Assembly (NCBI RefSeq): GCF_000720115.1
Contig: NZ_JOIR01000036.1
Coordinates: 1 to 64,000 of the forward strand
DNA: 64,000 nt
Source: Streptomyces sp. NRRL F-2580
GTDB lineage: Bacteria > Actinomycetota > Actinomycetes > Streptomycetales > Streptomycetaceae
Direction of reading: 5' to 3'
Shown here: positions 54,874 through 63,370 of the stretch, one piece after another
Numbering within the stretch: position 1 is the first letter of the stretch
Layout: every line of letters begins with the position of its first letter
Position numbers and translations under genes: made by a program
Notes under the pieces: generated by a model
The model's input: the letters and a program-made list of their open reading frames with translations, nothing else
What the model was told of the DNA's origin: nothing
Database searches by the model: none

Positions 54874-55020
54874 GGCACCGACTCGATCCAAGCCCCCGGG
54901 CCCAACCTTCGTCGCTTAGAGCGACCACTTGCCGCGAGGCGAGCATGGCGGGTCGGTGTCATAGACGTACGAATCACCAGGTCCGCGCCCTCCACCAGTG
55001 GAGGGCGCGGACCTGTTTTG
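54874..55020 (+). ncRNA. Candidate structured small RNA with intrinsic terminator
   Basis: A 9-bp closing helix pairs 54874-54882 (GGCACCGAC) with 54952-54960 (GTCGGTGTC, one G-U). Inside are hairpins GTCGC-TTAGA-GCGAC (54911-54925) and GCC-GCGA-GGC (54931-54940, a GNRA tetraloop extended by two outer pairs). A perfect 17-bp hairpin at 54979-55014 followed by GTTTTG looks like a rare Streptomyces intrinsic terminator. A -10 element six bases upstream of the first helix supports a discrete transcript of about 147 bases. It is not tRNA, 6S, 6C or a riboswitch class I recognise. It could also be an attenuating leader for malic enzyme, but the gene starts 200 bases later and has its own promoter candidate. 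Confidence 0.5.
54979..55018 (+). terminator. Intrinsic-type terminator of the candidate RNA
   Basis: 17-base arms (54979-54995 and 54998-55014) pair perfectly, followed by GTTTTG. A T-run after a hairpin is uncommon in this genome and strengthens the case. Confidence 0.8.
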
Positions 55021-55033
55021 TATGGACCCACCA

Positions 55034-55062
55034 TTCCGAACACCCCTGCTATCTCGTATGGT
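55034..55062 (+). promoter_or_regulatory. Promoter candidate for malic enzyme
   Basis: TTCCGA at 55034-55039, a 17-base spacer, and TATGGT at 55057-55062. It would give a leader of about 150 bases before the ATG at 55220, in which I see no clear riboswitch. Confidence 0.45.
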
Positions 55063-55219
55063 GGAAGAGTCTTTCCGAAATTTGTAGCTGGTTACCTTGT
55101 ACTGGCTGGTAGGTGGGACGATCGGACAACAGGTCCCCTGCCGAACCTGCCATGTTCTCGGCCGGTGCAGCGCGGGGCCCTGTGTCAAGCAAACCAGGGA
55201 CAGAAGAGGAAACACGGTC

Positions 55220-56623
55220 ATGGCAACGGCGCCCAGCGTCTCGTATTCGATGACGGTCCGCCTGGAAGTGCCCGCGAGCGGAACCGCGGTCTCCCAGCTC
55301 ACCACCGCCGTGGAGTCCTCCGGCGGTTCGGTCACCGGCCTCGACGTGACCGCATCCGGCCACGAGAAGCTCCGGATCGACGTCACCATCGCCGCGACCT
55401 CCACCGCCCACGCGGACGAGATCGTCGAGAAACTGCGCGGGATCGAGGGCGTCAGCCTCGGCAAGGTCTCCGACCGAACCTTCCTGATGCACCTCGGCGG
55501 CAAGATCGAGATGGCGTCCAAGCACCCCATCCGCAACCGCGACGACCTCTCCATGATCTACACCCCGGGCGTGGCCCGCGTGTGCATGGCGATCGCCGAG
55601 AACCCCGAGGACGCGCGCCGCCTCACCATCAAGCGCAACTCCGTCGCAGTCGTGACGGACGGCTCCGCCGTGCTGGGCCTGGGCAACATCGGCCCGATGG
55701 CCGCGCTGCCCGTCATGGAGGGCAAGGCGGCCCTCTTCAAGCGCTTCGCCGGCATCGACGCCTGGCCGATCTGCCTCGACACCCAGGACACCGACAAAAT
55801 CGTCGAGATCGTCAAGGCCATCGCCCCCGGCTTCGCGGGCATCAACCTGGAGGACATCTCCGCGCCGCGCTGCTTCGAGATCGAGGCCCGGCTGCGCGAG
55901 GCCCTCGACATCCCCGTCTTCCACGACGACCAGCACGGCACCGCCATCGTGGTGCTCGCCGCCCTCACCAACGCACTGCGCGTGGTGGGCAAGGCAGTTG
56001 GCGACGTCAAGGTCGTCATGTCGGGCGCCGGCGCGGCCGGCACGGCCATCCTCAAGCTGCTCCTCGCGGCGGGCGTCAAGAACGCGGTGAGCGCCGACAT
56101 CCACGGCGTCGTGCACGCGGACCGCCCCGACCTCGTCGACGCGGCCCCCGACTCCCCGCTGCGCTGGATCGCCGACAACACCAACCCCGAGGGCTACACG
56201 GGCACTCTGAAGGAGGCCGTGGTCGGCGCCGACGTCTTCATCGGCGTCTCGGCCCCGAACGTGCTGTCCGGCGAGGACGTCGCCGCCATGGCGGAAGGCG
56301 CCATCGTGTTCGCGCTCGCGAACCCGGACCCCGAGGTGGACCCGGCCGTCGCCCGCCAGACCGCCGCCGTCGTCGCCACCGGGCGCTCCGACTTCCCGAA
56401 CCAGATCAACAACGTGCTGGTCTTCCCGGGCGTCTTCCGCGGCCTGCTGGACGCCCAGTCCCGCACCGTGAACACGGAGATGATGCTGGCCGCCGCGAGC
56501 GCGCTCGCGGACGTCGTCGGCGAGGACGAGCTGAACGCGAACTACATCATCCCGTCCGTCTTCAACGACAAGGTCGCCGGCGCGGTCGCGGGCGCCGTCC
56601 GCAAGGCGGCGTCGGGCTCCTGA
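55220..56623 (+). CDS. NAD(P)-malic enzyme with N-terminal ACT domain
   Basis: The 467-residue enzyme converts malate to pyruvate and CO2. An ACT-like regulatory domain occupies residues about 8-85 (YSMTVRLEVPASGTAV). The malic N domain has SMIYTPGVARVC and the catalytic-Lys region FKRFAGIDAWPICLD; metal-binding residues are in VFHDDQHGTAIV, and the nucleotide-binding motif is VMSGAGAAGTAI. The ACT domain suggests allosteric control by a small ligand. The ATG at 55220 follows AGAGGAAA. A hairpin follows the stop. Confidence 0.95.
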   Translation: MATAPSVSYSMTVRLEVPASGTAVSQLTTAVESSGGSVTGLDVTASGHEKLRIDVTIAATSTAHADEIVEKLRGIEGVSLGKVSDRTFLMHLGGKIEMASKHPIRNRDDLSMIYTPGVARVCMAIAENPEDARRLTIKRNSVAVVTDGSAVLGLGNIGPMAALPVMEGKAALFKRFAGIDAWPICLDTQDTDKIVEIVKAIAPGFAGINLEDISAPRCFEIEARLREALDIPVFHDDQHGTAIVVLAALTNALRVVGKAVGDVKVVMSGAGAAGTAILKLLLAAGVKNAVSADIHGVVHADRPDLVDAAPDSPLRWIADNTNPEGYTGTLKEAVVGADVFIGVSAPNVLSGEDVAAMAEGAIVFALANPDPEVDPAVARQTAAVVATGRSDFPNQINNVLVFPGVFRGLLDAQSRTVNTEMMLAAASALADVVGEDELNANYIIPSVFNDKVAGAVAGAVRKAASGS

Positions 56624-56963
56624 GGCCCGCTGTGAGAGCCCTCACGGCGGGCCGCCACCGGCGCGTCGCGAGATGCGGGCCCGGTGGGCCGCCTCTAGGG
56701 TTGCGGGGATGCCCGCGGGGTCCGCGGTCCGCAGCGGCGTGCGAGCGAAGGCATGGACGGAGCGTCACCGCGGCGTGACTGTGGCGCTTTTCGTGTGACC
56801 CCGACGGGTGCCGGATTGGCTTTCCCGCCGCTGGTGGGGGCAGGATGCGTAACCGGGCGAGAGGGTCTGACGTTCAGACCCGGGTCCGGGGACTGTCCTA
56901 GGGCCCTGGCAGCATCGGCTTCGATCTCACGCCTCTAAGGCAAGTTGAACACGGGAGTACAAC
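56624..56963. promoter_or_regulatory. Intergenic region between malic enzyme and hupA
   Basis: A terminator-like hairpin (56626-56636 with 56641-56651) follows malic enzyme. Closer to hupA a perfect palindrome GGGTCTGA-CGT-TCAGACCC spans 56863-56881 and could be an operator. I see no supported gene in this 340-base stretch. Confidence 0.55.
56626..56651 (+). terminator. Terminator hairpin after malic enzyme
   Basis: CCCGCTGTGAG pairs with CTCACGGCGGG with one G-U around an AGCC loop, 3 bases after the stop. Confidence 0.65.
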
Positions 56964-57245
56964 ATGAACCGCAGTGAGCTGGTGGCCGCTCTGTCCGAGC
57001 GCGCCGAGGTGACCCGCAAGGACGCCGACGCCGTTCTGGCCGCGCTCGCCGAGACCGTCGGCGAGATTGTCGCCAAGGGCGACGAGAAGGTCACCATCCC
57101 CGGCTTCCTGACCTTCGAGCGCACCCACCGTGCCGCTCGCACCGCGCGCAACCCGCAGACCGGCGACCCCATCCAGATCCCGGCCGGCTACAGCGTGAAG
57201 GTCTCCGCGGGCTCCAAGCTCAAGGAAGCCGCCAAGGGCAAGTAA
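56964..57245 (+). CDS. hupA: HU-type nucleoid protein
   Basis: The 93-residue DNA-bending protein has the HU/IHF fold: MNRSELVAALSERAEVTRKD, the GFLTFERTHRAARTARNPQT arm with the conserved RNP and a basic C-terminus. Its short length, without a Lys-rich tail, marks the general HupA of Streptomyces rather than the sporulation-specific HupS. The ATG at 56964 has GGGAG upstream. Its upstream region has a perfect palindrome (56863-56881). Confidence 0.97.
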   Translation: MNRSELVAALSERAEVTRKDADAVLAALAETVGEIVAKGDEKVTIPGFLTFERTHRAARTARNPQTGDPIQIPAGYSVKVSAGSKLKEAAKGK

Positions 57246-57748
57246 GTCCTGCCCCGGCGCCGAGGGCCCCACAGGCTTTTGGAACGGCAGTAGTACGCAG
57301 GACGGCGATGGGCGGTCACCCCCGGGCGGGGTGGCCGCCCTTCGGTCTGTCCGGGGCCGGCCGGACCGGGCCCGACGGAGCCGGACGAGGCTGGCTCGCC
57401 GGGGCCGGACGAGGCTGGCCCGACGGGGCCGAACCGGGCCGGACGGACGGGTCGGACGGGGCCGGACGGACGGGTCGGACGGGGTCGGACGGACGGGGGC
57501 GGAATCGGACGGACGGGCACGGACGCGCGCGGACGGGACGCCGGGCCCGGGGGAGCCGCGCCGGACCCGGCCCGGCCCGGGTGGTCCGGGGTGGCCCGGC
57601 AGGCCCTGTGAGGGCCCGTCAGGGCCCGTGGCGGGGCCCCGGTATGCCGGCGGCATGCCCCGCCCGGCCGCGGCGGACACGAGAAAGCCCCCCGGGCCCT
57701 GTGCGGGGCCCGGGGGGCTTGCTGCGTGCGCGAGGCGCGCGGTACGGC
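57246..57748. repeat. Low-complexity spacer with CGGACGG repeats
   Basis: About 57360-57540 is made of irregular CGGACGG / GGTCGGACGGG units, including two nearly identical 23-base copies at 57438 and 57461. The remainder includes the murA terminator. Open frames here are simple-sequence artefacts; no gene is supported in this 503-base gap. Confidence 0.7.
57685..57720 (-). terminator. Terminator hairpin after murA
   Basis: 15-bp arms (57685-57699 with 57706-57720) pair perfectly; on the minus strand CTTTCTC follows, a short T-rich tail. Confidence 0.8.
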
Positions 57749-59089
57749 TCAGACGAGGTCGCCGCCGGGCAGTTCGACCTTCGCGCCGAGCTCCACGAGC
57801 TTCTCCATGAAGTTCTCGTAGCCGCGGTTGATCAGGTCGATGCCGTGCACGCGCGAGGTGCCCTCGGCGGCCAGCGCCGCGATGAGGTACGAGAACCCGC
57901 CGCGCAGGTCGGGGATGACCAGGTCGGCGCCCTGCAGCTTGGTCGGGCCGGAGACGACCGCCGAGTGCAGGAAGTTGCGCTGGCCGAAGCGGCAGGCCGA
58001 GCCGCCCAGGCACTCGCGGTACAGCTGGATGTGAGCACCCATCTGGTTGAGCGCCGAGGTGAAGCCGAGCCGGGACTCGTAGACCGTCTCGTGGACGATC
58101 GACAGGCCGGACGCCTGCGTGAGGGCCACGACGAGCGGCTGCTGCCAGTCGGTCTGGAAACCGGGGTGGACGTCCGTCTCCAGCGCGATGGCGTTGAGCG
58201 GGCCGCCCGGGTGCCAGAAGCGGATGCCGTCGTCGTCGATCTCGAACGCCCCGCCGACCCGGCGGAAGGTGTTCAGGAAGGTCATCATCGAACGCTGCTG
58301 GGCGCCGCGCACGTAGATGTTGCCGCCGGTGGCCAGGGCCGCGGAAGCCCAGGACGCGGCCTCCAGACGGTCCGGCAGGGCCTTGTGGTTGTAGCCGCCG
58401 AGCCGGTCGACACCCGTGATGCGGATGGTCCGGTCGGTGTCGACGGAGATGATCGCGCCCATCTTCTGCAGGACGCAGATGAGGTCCTCGATCTCCGGCT
58501 CGACCGCGGCGTTGCTGAGCTCGGTGACGCCCTCGGCCAGGACGGCCGTCAGCAGCACCTGCTCGGTCGAGCCGACGGACGGGTAGGGGAGGCGGATCTT
58601 GCAGCCGCGCAGGCGCTGCGGGGCTTCCAGGTACTGGCCGCCTTCGCGCTTCTCGATGGTCGCGCCGAACTGGCGGAGCACGTCGAAGTGGAAGTCGATC
58701 GGCCGGCCGCCGATGTCGCAGCCGCCGAGGCCCGGGATGAAGGCGTGGCCGAGACGGTGCAGCAGGGGGCCGCAGAACAGGATCGGGATGCGCGACGAAC
58801 CCGCGTGCGCGTCGATGTCGGCGACGTTGGCGCTCTCGACGTGGGTGGGGTCGAGCACCAGCTCGCCCGGCTCCTCGCCGGGGCGGACCGTCACCCCGTG
58901 CAGCTGGAGCAGCCCGCGTACGACACGGACGTCACGGATGTCGGGAACGTTGCGCAGCCGGCTGGGTTCGCTGCCGAGCAGAGCGGCGACCATGGCCTTG
59001 GGCACGAGGTTCTTCGCGCCGCGGACACGGATCTCGCCCTCAAGCGGGGTGCCGCCGTGGACAAGCAGGACATCGTCGGTGACGGTCAT
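57749..59089 (-). CDS. murA: UDP-N-acetylglucosamine 1-carboxyvinyltransferase
   Basis: MurA catalyses the first committed step of peptidoglycan synthesis, adding enolpyruvate from PEP to UDP-GlcNAc. The 446-residue protein has GAKNLVPKAMVAALL at residues 25-39, the fosfomycin-sensitive Cys near residue 122 in GGCDIGGRPIDFH, and the C-terminal DLRGGFSYLIAALAAEG. The Cys means fosfomycin sensitivity is expected. The ATG at 59089 is followed by TVTDDVLLVHGG, the usual start. It is convergent with hupA and divergent from the YqgE gene. Confidence 0.96.
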   Translation of the reverse strand: MTVTDDVLLVHGGTPLEGEIRVRGAKNLVPKAMVAALLGSEPSRLRNVPDIRDVRVVRGLLQLHGVTVRPGEEPGELVLDPTHVESANVADIDAHAGSSRIPILFCGPLLHRLGHAFIPGLGGCDIGGRPIDFHFDVLRQFGATIEKREGGQYLEAPQRLRGCKIRLPYPSVGSTEQVLLTAVLAEGVTELSNAAVEPEIEDLICVLQKMGAIISVDTDRTIRITGVDRLGGYNHKALPDRLEAASWASAALATGGNIYVRGAQQRSMMTFLNTFRRVGGAFEIDDDGIRFWHPGGPLNAIALETDVHPGFQTDWQQPLVVALTQASGLSIVHETVYESRLGFTSALNQMGAHIQLYRECLGGSACRFGQRNFLHSAVVSGPTKLQGADLVIPDLRGGFSYLIAALAAEGTSRVHGIDLINRGYENFMEKLVELGAKVELPGGDLV

Positions 59090-59353
59090 GAATCTCGCGT
59101 TCCGAAGTGGGGTGGGCAGGGGGGCCAGGGAAAAGGGTAAGGGCCACAACCCCCTTGTTCGTAAGGCCGACGTGGCCGTAGGACTGTCATGAATTCGGCA
59201 CAACACCCTGCGTATCCACCATATGGCGGAGCGTGGCGTTCCGGCTGCTCCGTCCGTGCGCGCTCCTCACTGCCGCGGTGCGCCCTGAGCTGCGTACGAT
59301 CCGATCTCTCCGCCGGGGCTCCGCAAAGCGCGAATGTGCGGGATCATGGCGGC

Positions 59354-59914
59354 ATGACCGAGGTGTCCTCCCTCACAGGGCGGCTGCTCGTGGCCACCCC
59401 CGCCCTCGCGGACCCGAACTTCGACCGCGCGGTGGTGCTGCTGCTCGACCACGACGAGCAGGGCTCCCTCGGCGTTGTCCTCAACCGGCCCACGCCCGTC
59501 GGCGTCGGCGACGTCCTGCTCGCGTGGGCGCCCCTGGCCGGCGCCCCCGGCGTGGTCTTCCAGGGCGGGCCCGTGGCGCTGGACTCGGCCCTCGGGCTGG
59601 CGGTCATCCCGGGCGAGGAGGGGCCGCTCGGCTGGCGCCGGGTGCACGGGGCCATCGGGCTCGTCGACCTGGAGGCGCCGCCGGAGCTGCTGGCCGCGGC
59701 CCTCGGCGGCCTGCGGATCTTCGCCGGGTACTCCGGCTGGGGCCCGGGCCAGCTGGAGGACGAGCTCGGCGACGGCGCCTGGTGGGTCGTGGAGTCGGAG
59801 CCCGGTGACGTGTCCTTCCCCGACCCCGAACAGCTGTGGCGGGCGGTGCTGCGCCGCCAGCGCAGCGAACTCGCGATGGTCGCCACCTATCCGGACGACC
59901 CGTCGCTCAACTGA
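59354..59914 (+). CDS. YqgE/AlgH-family protein
   Basis: The 186-residue protein has the family motifs SLTGRLLVATPALADPNFDR, GSLGVVLNRPT and FAGYSGWGPGQLEDEL. YqgE proteins are widespread and of unknown function. The ATG at 59354 was chosen from family homology; starts further left add unconserved residues. A TACGAT -10-like element is at about 59294. The 264 bases between it and murA hold the two divergent promoters. Confidence 0.92.
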   Translation: MTEVSSLTGRLLVATPALADPNFDRAVVLLLDHDEQGSLGVVLNRPTPVGVGDVLLAWAPLAGAPGVVFQGGPVALDSALGLAVIPGEEGPLGWRRVHGAIGLVDLEAPPELLAAALGGLRIFAGYSGWGPGQLEDELGDGAWWVVESEPGDVSFPDPEQLWRAVLRRQRSELAMVATYPDDPSLN

Positions 59915-59942
59915 CGGGCGCGGGGTTAAGTACCCTGGTTGC

Positions 59943-60227
59943 ATGAGCACTCTTGAGCCCGAGCGCGGGACTGGCACGGGGACCCTCGTAGAGCCGACGC
60001 CGCAGGTGTCGCACGGTGACGGCGACCACGAGCGCTTCGCCCACTACGTCCAGAAGGACAAGATCATGGCGAGCGCGCTCGACGGCACCCCCGTCGTCGC
60101 GCTCTGCGGCAAGGTCTGGGTACCGGGCCGGGACCCGAAGAAGTACCCGGTCTGCCCCATGTGCAAGGAGATCTACGAGTCCATGGGCCCCGGCGGGGAC
60201 AAGGACAAGGGCGGGAAGGACCAGTAG
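59943..60227 (+). CDS. DUF3039 protein
   Basis: The 94-residue protein has the family core GDHERFAHYVQKDKI, then ALCGKVWVPGRDP and CPMCKEIYESM, with Cys residues that could bind a metal. Function unknown; nearly restricted to actinobacteria. TACCCT at 59931-59936 lies exactly 6 bases before the ATG, so the mRNA is probably leaderless. Hairpins and a 10-bp tandem repeat follow. Confidence 0.9.
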   Translation: MSTLEPERGTGTGTLVEPTPQVSHGDGDHERFAHYVQKDKIMASALDGTPVVALCGKVWVPGRDPKKYPVCPMCKEIYESMGPGGDKDKGGKDQ

Positions 60228-60250
60228 TCCGACCCCTCTTCCTCTCTCTT

Positions 60251-60300
60251 TCGCGGGCTTTCGCGGGCTTTCGCGGGCTTTCGCGGGCTTTCGCGGGACC
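60251..60300. repeat. Five tandem 10-bp repeats
   Basis: TCGCGGGCTT is repeated at 60251, 60261, 60271, 60281 and (ending in GGGACC) 60291, directly after the DUF3039 gene. A period close to one helical turn is notable. Confidence 0.85.
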
Positions 60301-60301
60301 G

Positions 60302-60336
60302 AGGCCCCCGGTGCGTCACAGCGCGTCCGGGGGCCT
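60302..60336 (+). terminator. Terminator hairpin after DUF3039 gene
   Basis: AGGCCCCCGG (60302-60311) pairs with CCGGGGGCCT (60327-60336), followed by TTGC. Confidence 0.75.
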
Positions 60337-60393
60337 TTGCCGCGCCCGTGGGGCGCGTTAGGGTCGGCGCCACGAGCGCTCTGCGGAACGTGC

Positions 60394-60410
60394 GTTGCGC
60401 AGGGCGCAAC
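60394..60410. promoter_or_regulatory. Palindrome upstream of the hexosaminidase gene
   Basis: GTTGCGC-AGG-GCGCAAC is a perfect 7-bp inverted repeat 23 bases before the start codon. It does not resemble the DasR site consensus; the factor is unknown. Confidence 0.45.
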
Positions 60411-60433
60411 ACGCTGACGCGAAGGGCCGACGC

Positions 60434-62092
60434 ATGGACCTGCTCCGCACGGACCTCATTCCCGCACCCCGGGTCGCCGACCTCCACCCGGACGGGCGCC
60501 GCTTCGCCTTCGGGCCCGAGCCGCTCCTCGACGCCGGGCCGGGGGCCGGGACGGTCGCGCGGTGGCTGCGGCGGGAGCTCGGGGCGGCCACCGGCTGGGA
60601 GCTCCCCGCCGCCGGGGCCGGCCGGAGCGCCGAGCTGCGGCTGCGCGTCGACCCCGAGGGCGTCGGGGACGCCGGGCCGGAGGCGTACCGCATCGACATC
60701 GGCCCCGACGGCGCAGAGCTGACGGGCGCGACGGCCACCGGGCTGTTCTGGGCCGCCCAGACGCTGCGTCAGCTGCTGGGGCCCGACGCCTACCGGAAGG
60801 CGCCGCCGGTCGGGCCGGGCCGGGCGTGGAGCCTGCCGCACGGAACGGTCGTGGACGGCCCGCGGTTCGGGTGGCGCGGGATGATGCTCGACGTGGCCCG
60901 GCACTTCACGCCCAAGGACGGGGTGCTGCGGTACGTCGACCTGCTCGCCGCCCACAAGCTCAACGTGCTGCACCTGCACCTGACGGACGACCAGGGCTGG
61001 CGGGTCGAGATCAAGCGGTACCCGCGCCTCACCGAGGTCGGCGGGTGGCGGGCGCGCAGCCGGTGGGGGCACCGGGCCTCGCCGCTGTGGAACGAGACCC
61101 CGCACGGCGGCTTCTACACGCAGGACGACCTCCGCGAGATCGTCGCGTACGCCGCCGAGCGGCACGTGCGGGTGGTCCCGGAGGTCGACGTGCCGGGGCA
61201 TTCGCAGGCCGCGATCGCCGCGTACCCGGAGCTCGGCAACACCGACGTGGTCGACACGGCGGCGCTGCGGGTGTGGGACGACTGGGGGATCAGCGAGAAC
61301 GTGCTCGCGCCGACCGAGGCCGTGCTGCGGTTCTACGAGGGGGTCTTCGAGGAGCTGCTGGAGCTGTTCCCGGCGGAGGTCTCGCCCTTCGTGCACGTGG
61401 GCGGCGACGAGTGCCCGAAGGCGCAGTGGAAGGCCTCCGGCACCGCGCAGGAGCGGATCCGCGAGCTGGGGGTGGACGGGGAGGACGGCCTGCAGTCCTG
61501 GTTCGTCCGGCACTTCGACGGCTGGCTCGCGCAGCGCGGGCGGCGGCTGATCGGGTGGGACGAGATCCTGGAGGGCGGGCTCGCGCCGGGGGCGGCCGTG
61601 TCCTCGTGGCGCGGCTACGCGGGCGGCATCGCCGCCGCCGAGGCCGGGCACGACGTGGTCATGTGCCCCGAGCAGCAGGTGTACCTGGACCACCGTCAGG
61701 CGGGCGGCCCGGACGAGCCGATGCCCATCGGGTACGTGCGCTCGCTGGAGGACGTGTACCGCTTCGAACCGGTGCCGCCGAAGCTGTCGCCGGAGGCGGC
61801 CGCGCACGTGCTGGGCGCGCAGGCCAACGTGTGGACCGAGGTGATGGAGAACCAGGACCGCGTCGACTACCAGGCGTTCCCGCGGCTGGCCGCCTTCGCG
61901 GAGGTGGTGTGGTCGCGGCTGCCGGAGCCGGAGGAGCGGGACTACCCGGACTTCGAGGCGCGGATGACGGCGCACTACGCGCGGCTGGACGTGCTCGGGG
62001 TCGGTTACCGGCCACCGGGCGGGCCCTTGCCGTGGCAGCGGCGGCCCGGGGTGCAGGGACGCCCGATCGAGGGCGTGCCCCCGAACGTGTGA
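60434..62092 (+). CDS. Beta-N-acetylhexosaminidase, GH20
   Basis: The 552-residue family 20 glycoside hydrolase has an N-terminal GH20b domain to about residue 140 and a catalytic barrel from RFGWRGMMLDVARHFTPKDG. The catalytic Asp-Glu pair is visible in HVGGDECPKAQW. It releases terminal GlcNAc or GalNAc from chitin- or wall-derived oligosaccharides. No signal peptide is visible, so a cytosolic site of action on imported oligosaccharides is likely. The ATG at 60434 is chosen over one at 60395, which lies over a palindrome. Confidence 0.93.
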   Translation: MDLLRTDLIPAPRVADLHPDGRRFAFGPEPLLDAGPGAGTVARWLRRELGAATGWELPAAGAGRSAELRLRVDPEGVGDAGPEAYRIDIGPDGAELTGATATGLFWAAQTLRQLLGPDAYRKAPPVGPGRAWSLPHGTVVDGPRFGWRGMMLDVARHFTPKDGVLRYVDLLAAHKLNVLHLHLTDDQGWRVEIKRYPRLTEVGGWRARSRWGHRASPLWNETPHGGFYTQDDLREIVAYAAERHVRVVPEVDVPGHSQAAIAAYPELGNTDVVDTAALRVWDDWGISENVLAPTEAVLRFYEGVFEELLELFPAEVSPFVHVGGDECPKAQWKASGTAQERIRELGVDGEDGLQSWFVRHFDGWLAQRGRRLIGWDEILEGGLAPGAAVSSWRGYAGGIAAAEAGHDVVMCPEQQVYLDHRQAGGPDEPMPIGYVRSLEDVYRFEPVPPKLSPEAAAHVLGAQANVWTEVMENQDRVDYQAFPRLAAFAEVVWSRLPEPEERDYPDFEARMTAHYARLDVLGVGYRPPGGPLPWQRRPGVQGRPIEGVPPNV

Positions 62093-62452
62093 CACGGGCG
62101 CGGAGCGGCGGACCTGAACGGAAAGGGAACGGGTCCGGAACTCTGGCTGGATTTCCCGCTATACGGGGAAAACCGGACGTTCGGGGAGGAGCTCCGGCGA
62201 AGGCGGCACGGCGGGCGTACGGGGCGTCGGGCACCGGCCGGGCCCGGGCCCGGGCCGGCGCGGGGCGCGGGGCGTGCGGGAGCCGCGCGCGGGGGCGCGC
62301 AGGGGGTCGCACAGCGGCGGGGCACCGGGTGGACCCTCGCGCCGGGCGGCCCGGAAGATGTGCCAGAGTTGCCACGTCCCGGCGGTGAGCACGTACCGTA
62401 CGGCGGACAGGCGTGAGCGCCGGGACCGGGACATCGGGAAGGGGCAGCTGGG
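62093..62452 (+). promoter_or_regulatory. Intergenic region between hexosaminidase and dehydrogenase operon
   Basis: A nested hairpin (GTCCGG 62133-62138 with CCGGAC 62173-62178, enclosing TTTCCC with GGGAAA) may end the hexosaminidase transcript. The rest of this 360-base gap is GC-rich, without a recognisable gene. The promoter of the next operon was not identified. Confidence 0.45.
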
Positions 62453-63370
62453 TTGACCACGCACGCACCGCACGCACTGCACGCACCGGATTCACCTCAG
62501 GGCCCCCCGGGGCCCCGGGCGGCGCAGTCCGTGACACTGCCGGCCTCGCTCGACGAGGCCGTGGCGGCGCTCACCGCCATGCCCGCGGCCGTGCCCGTCG
62601 CGGGCGGCACCGACCTCATGGCCGCCGTCAACGCCGGGCTGCTGCGGCCCGCCGCTCTGGTGGGCCTGGGCCGGATCAACGAGATCCGGGGCTGGCAGTA
62701 CCAGGACGGCCACGCGCTGCTCGGTGCGGGCCTCACCCACGCGCGGATGGGACGGCCGGATTTCGCCGCTCTGATCCCCGCGCTGGCCGCCGCCGCGCGC
62801 GCCGCCGGGCCGCCGCAGATCCGCAACGCGGGCACCCTCGGCGGGAACATCGCCACAGCCGCGCCCACGGGTGACGCACTGCCCGTGCTGGCCGCGCTGG
62901 AGGCCGTCCTCGTCATCGTCGGCCCGGGCGGGCAGCGGGAGATCTCGGTGTCGTACCTGCTGGCCGGCCGCGAGATGCTGCGGCCGGGCGAGCTGATCGG
63001 TTTCGTCCGGGTGCCGCTGCTGCACGCGCCGCAGGTGTTCCTGAAGGCCACGGGGCGTACCGGGCCCGGGCGTGCGGTGGCGTCCGTGGGTCTCGTACTG
63101 GATCCCGCGCGCCGGGGTGTGCGCTGCGCGATCGGTGCGGTGGCCCCGATGCCGCTGCGGCCGCTGGAGGCCGAGCAGTGGGTGGCCTCGCTGATCGACT
63201 GGGACGGCGAGCGGAGCCTGGCCCCCGAGGCCCTGGAGGCCTTCGGCGAATACGTCGCGGCCGCCTGTGTGCCCGACCAGGGGGAGCCGGTGGCTCCCGG
63301 TGTACTGCATCTGCGGCGGACGGTGGCCGTGCTGGCACGCAGGGCCCTGGGGAGGGCACTGACCTCATGA
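62453..63370 (+). CDS. Xanthine dehydrogenase-type FAD-binding subunit
   Basis: The 305-residue medium subunit of a molybdenum hydroxylase has the FAD motifs VPVAGGTDLMAAVNAG and IRNAGTLGGNIATAAPTGDA, and a C-terminal CO-dehydrogenase flavoprotein domain. It passes electrons from a 2Fe-2S subunit to FAD. The start appears to be a TTG at 62453 with GAAGGGG 8 bases upstream. The next gene overlaps its stop (ATGA), so they form one operon; the substrate (purine or another) cannot be read from this subunit. Confidence 0.92.
   Translation: MTTHAPHALHAPDSPQGPPGPRAAQSVTLPASLDEAVAALTAMPAAVPVAGGTDLMAAVNAGLLRPAALVGLGRINEIRGWQYQDGHALLGAGLTHARMGRPDFAALIPALAAAARAAGPPQIRNAGTLGGNIATAAPTGDALPVLAALEAVLVIVGPGGQREISVSYLLAGREMLRPGELIGFVRVPLLHAPQVFLKATGRTGPGRAVASVGLVLDPARRGVRCAIGAVAPMPLRPLEAEQWVASLIDWDGERSLAPEALEAFGEYVAAACVPDQGEPVAPGVLHLRRTVAVLARRALGRALTS

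Noticed and set aside
54874..55020. Interpretation of the structured region as a known riboswitch for malic enzyme
   Set aside because: No known class matched, and a separate promoter candidate lies between its terminator and the gene.
57308..57660. Long plus-strand open frames after hupA
   Set aside because: They come from CGGACGG simple repeats and encode monotonous Gly/Arg/Thr sequence.
60394..60410. DasR (GlcNAc-responsive) site before the hexosaminidase
   Set aside because: The palindrome GTTGCGCAGGGCGCAAC does not fit the DasR consensus.
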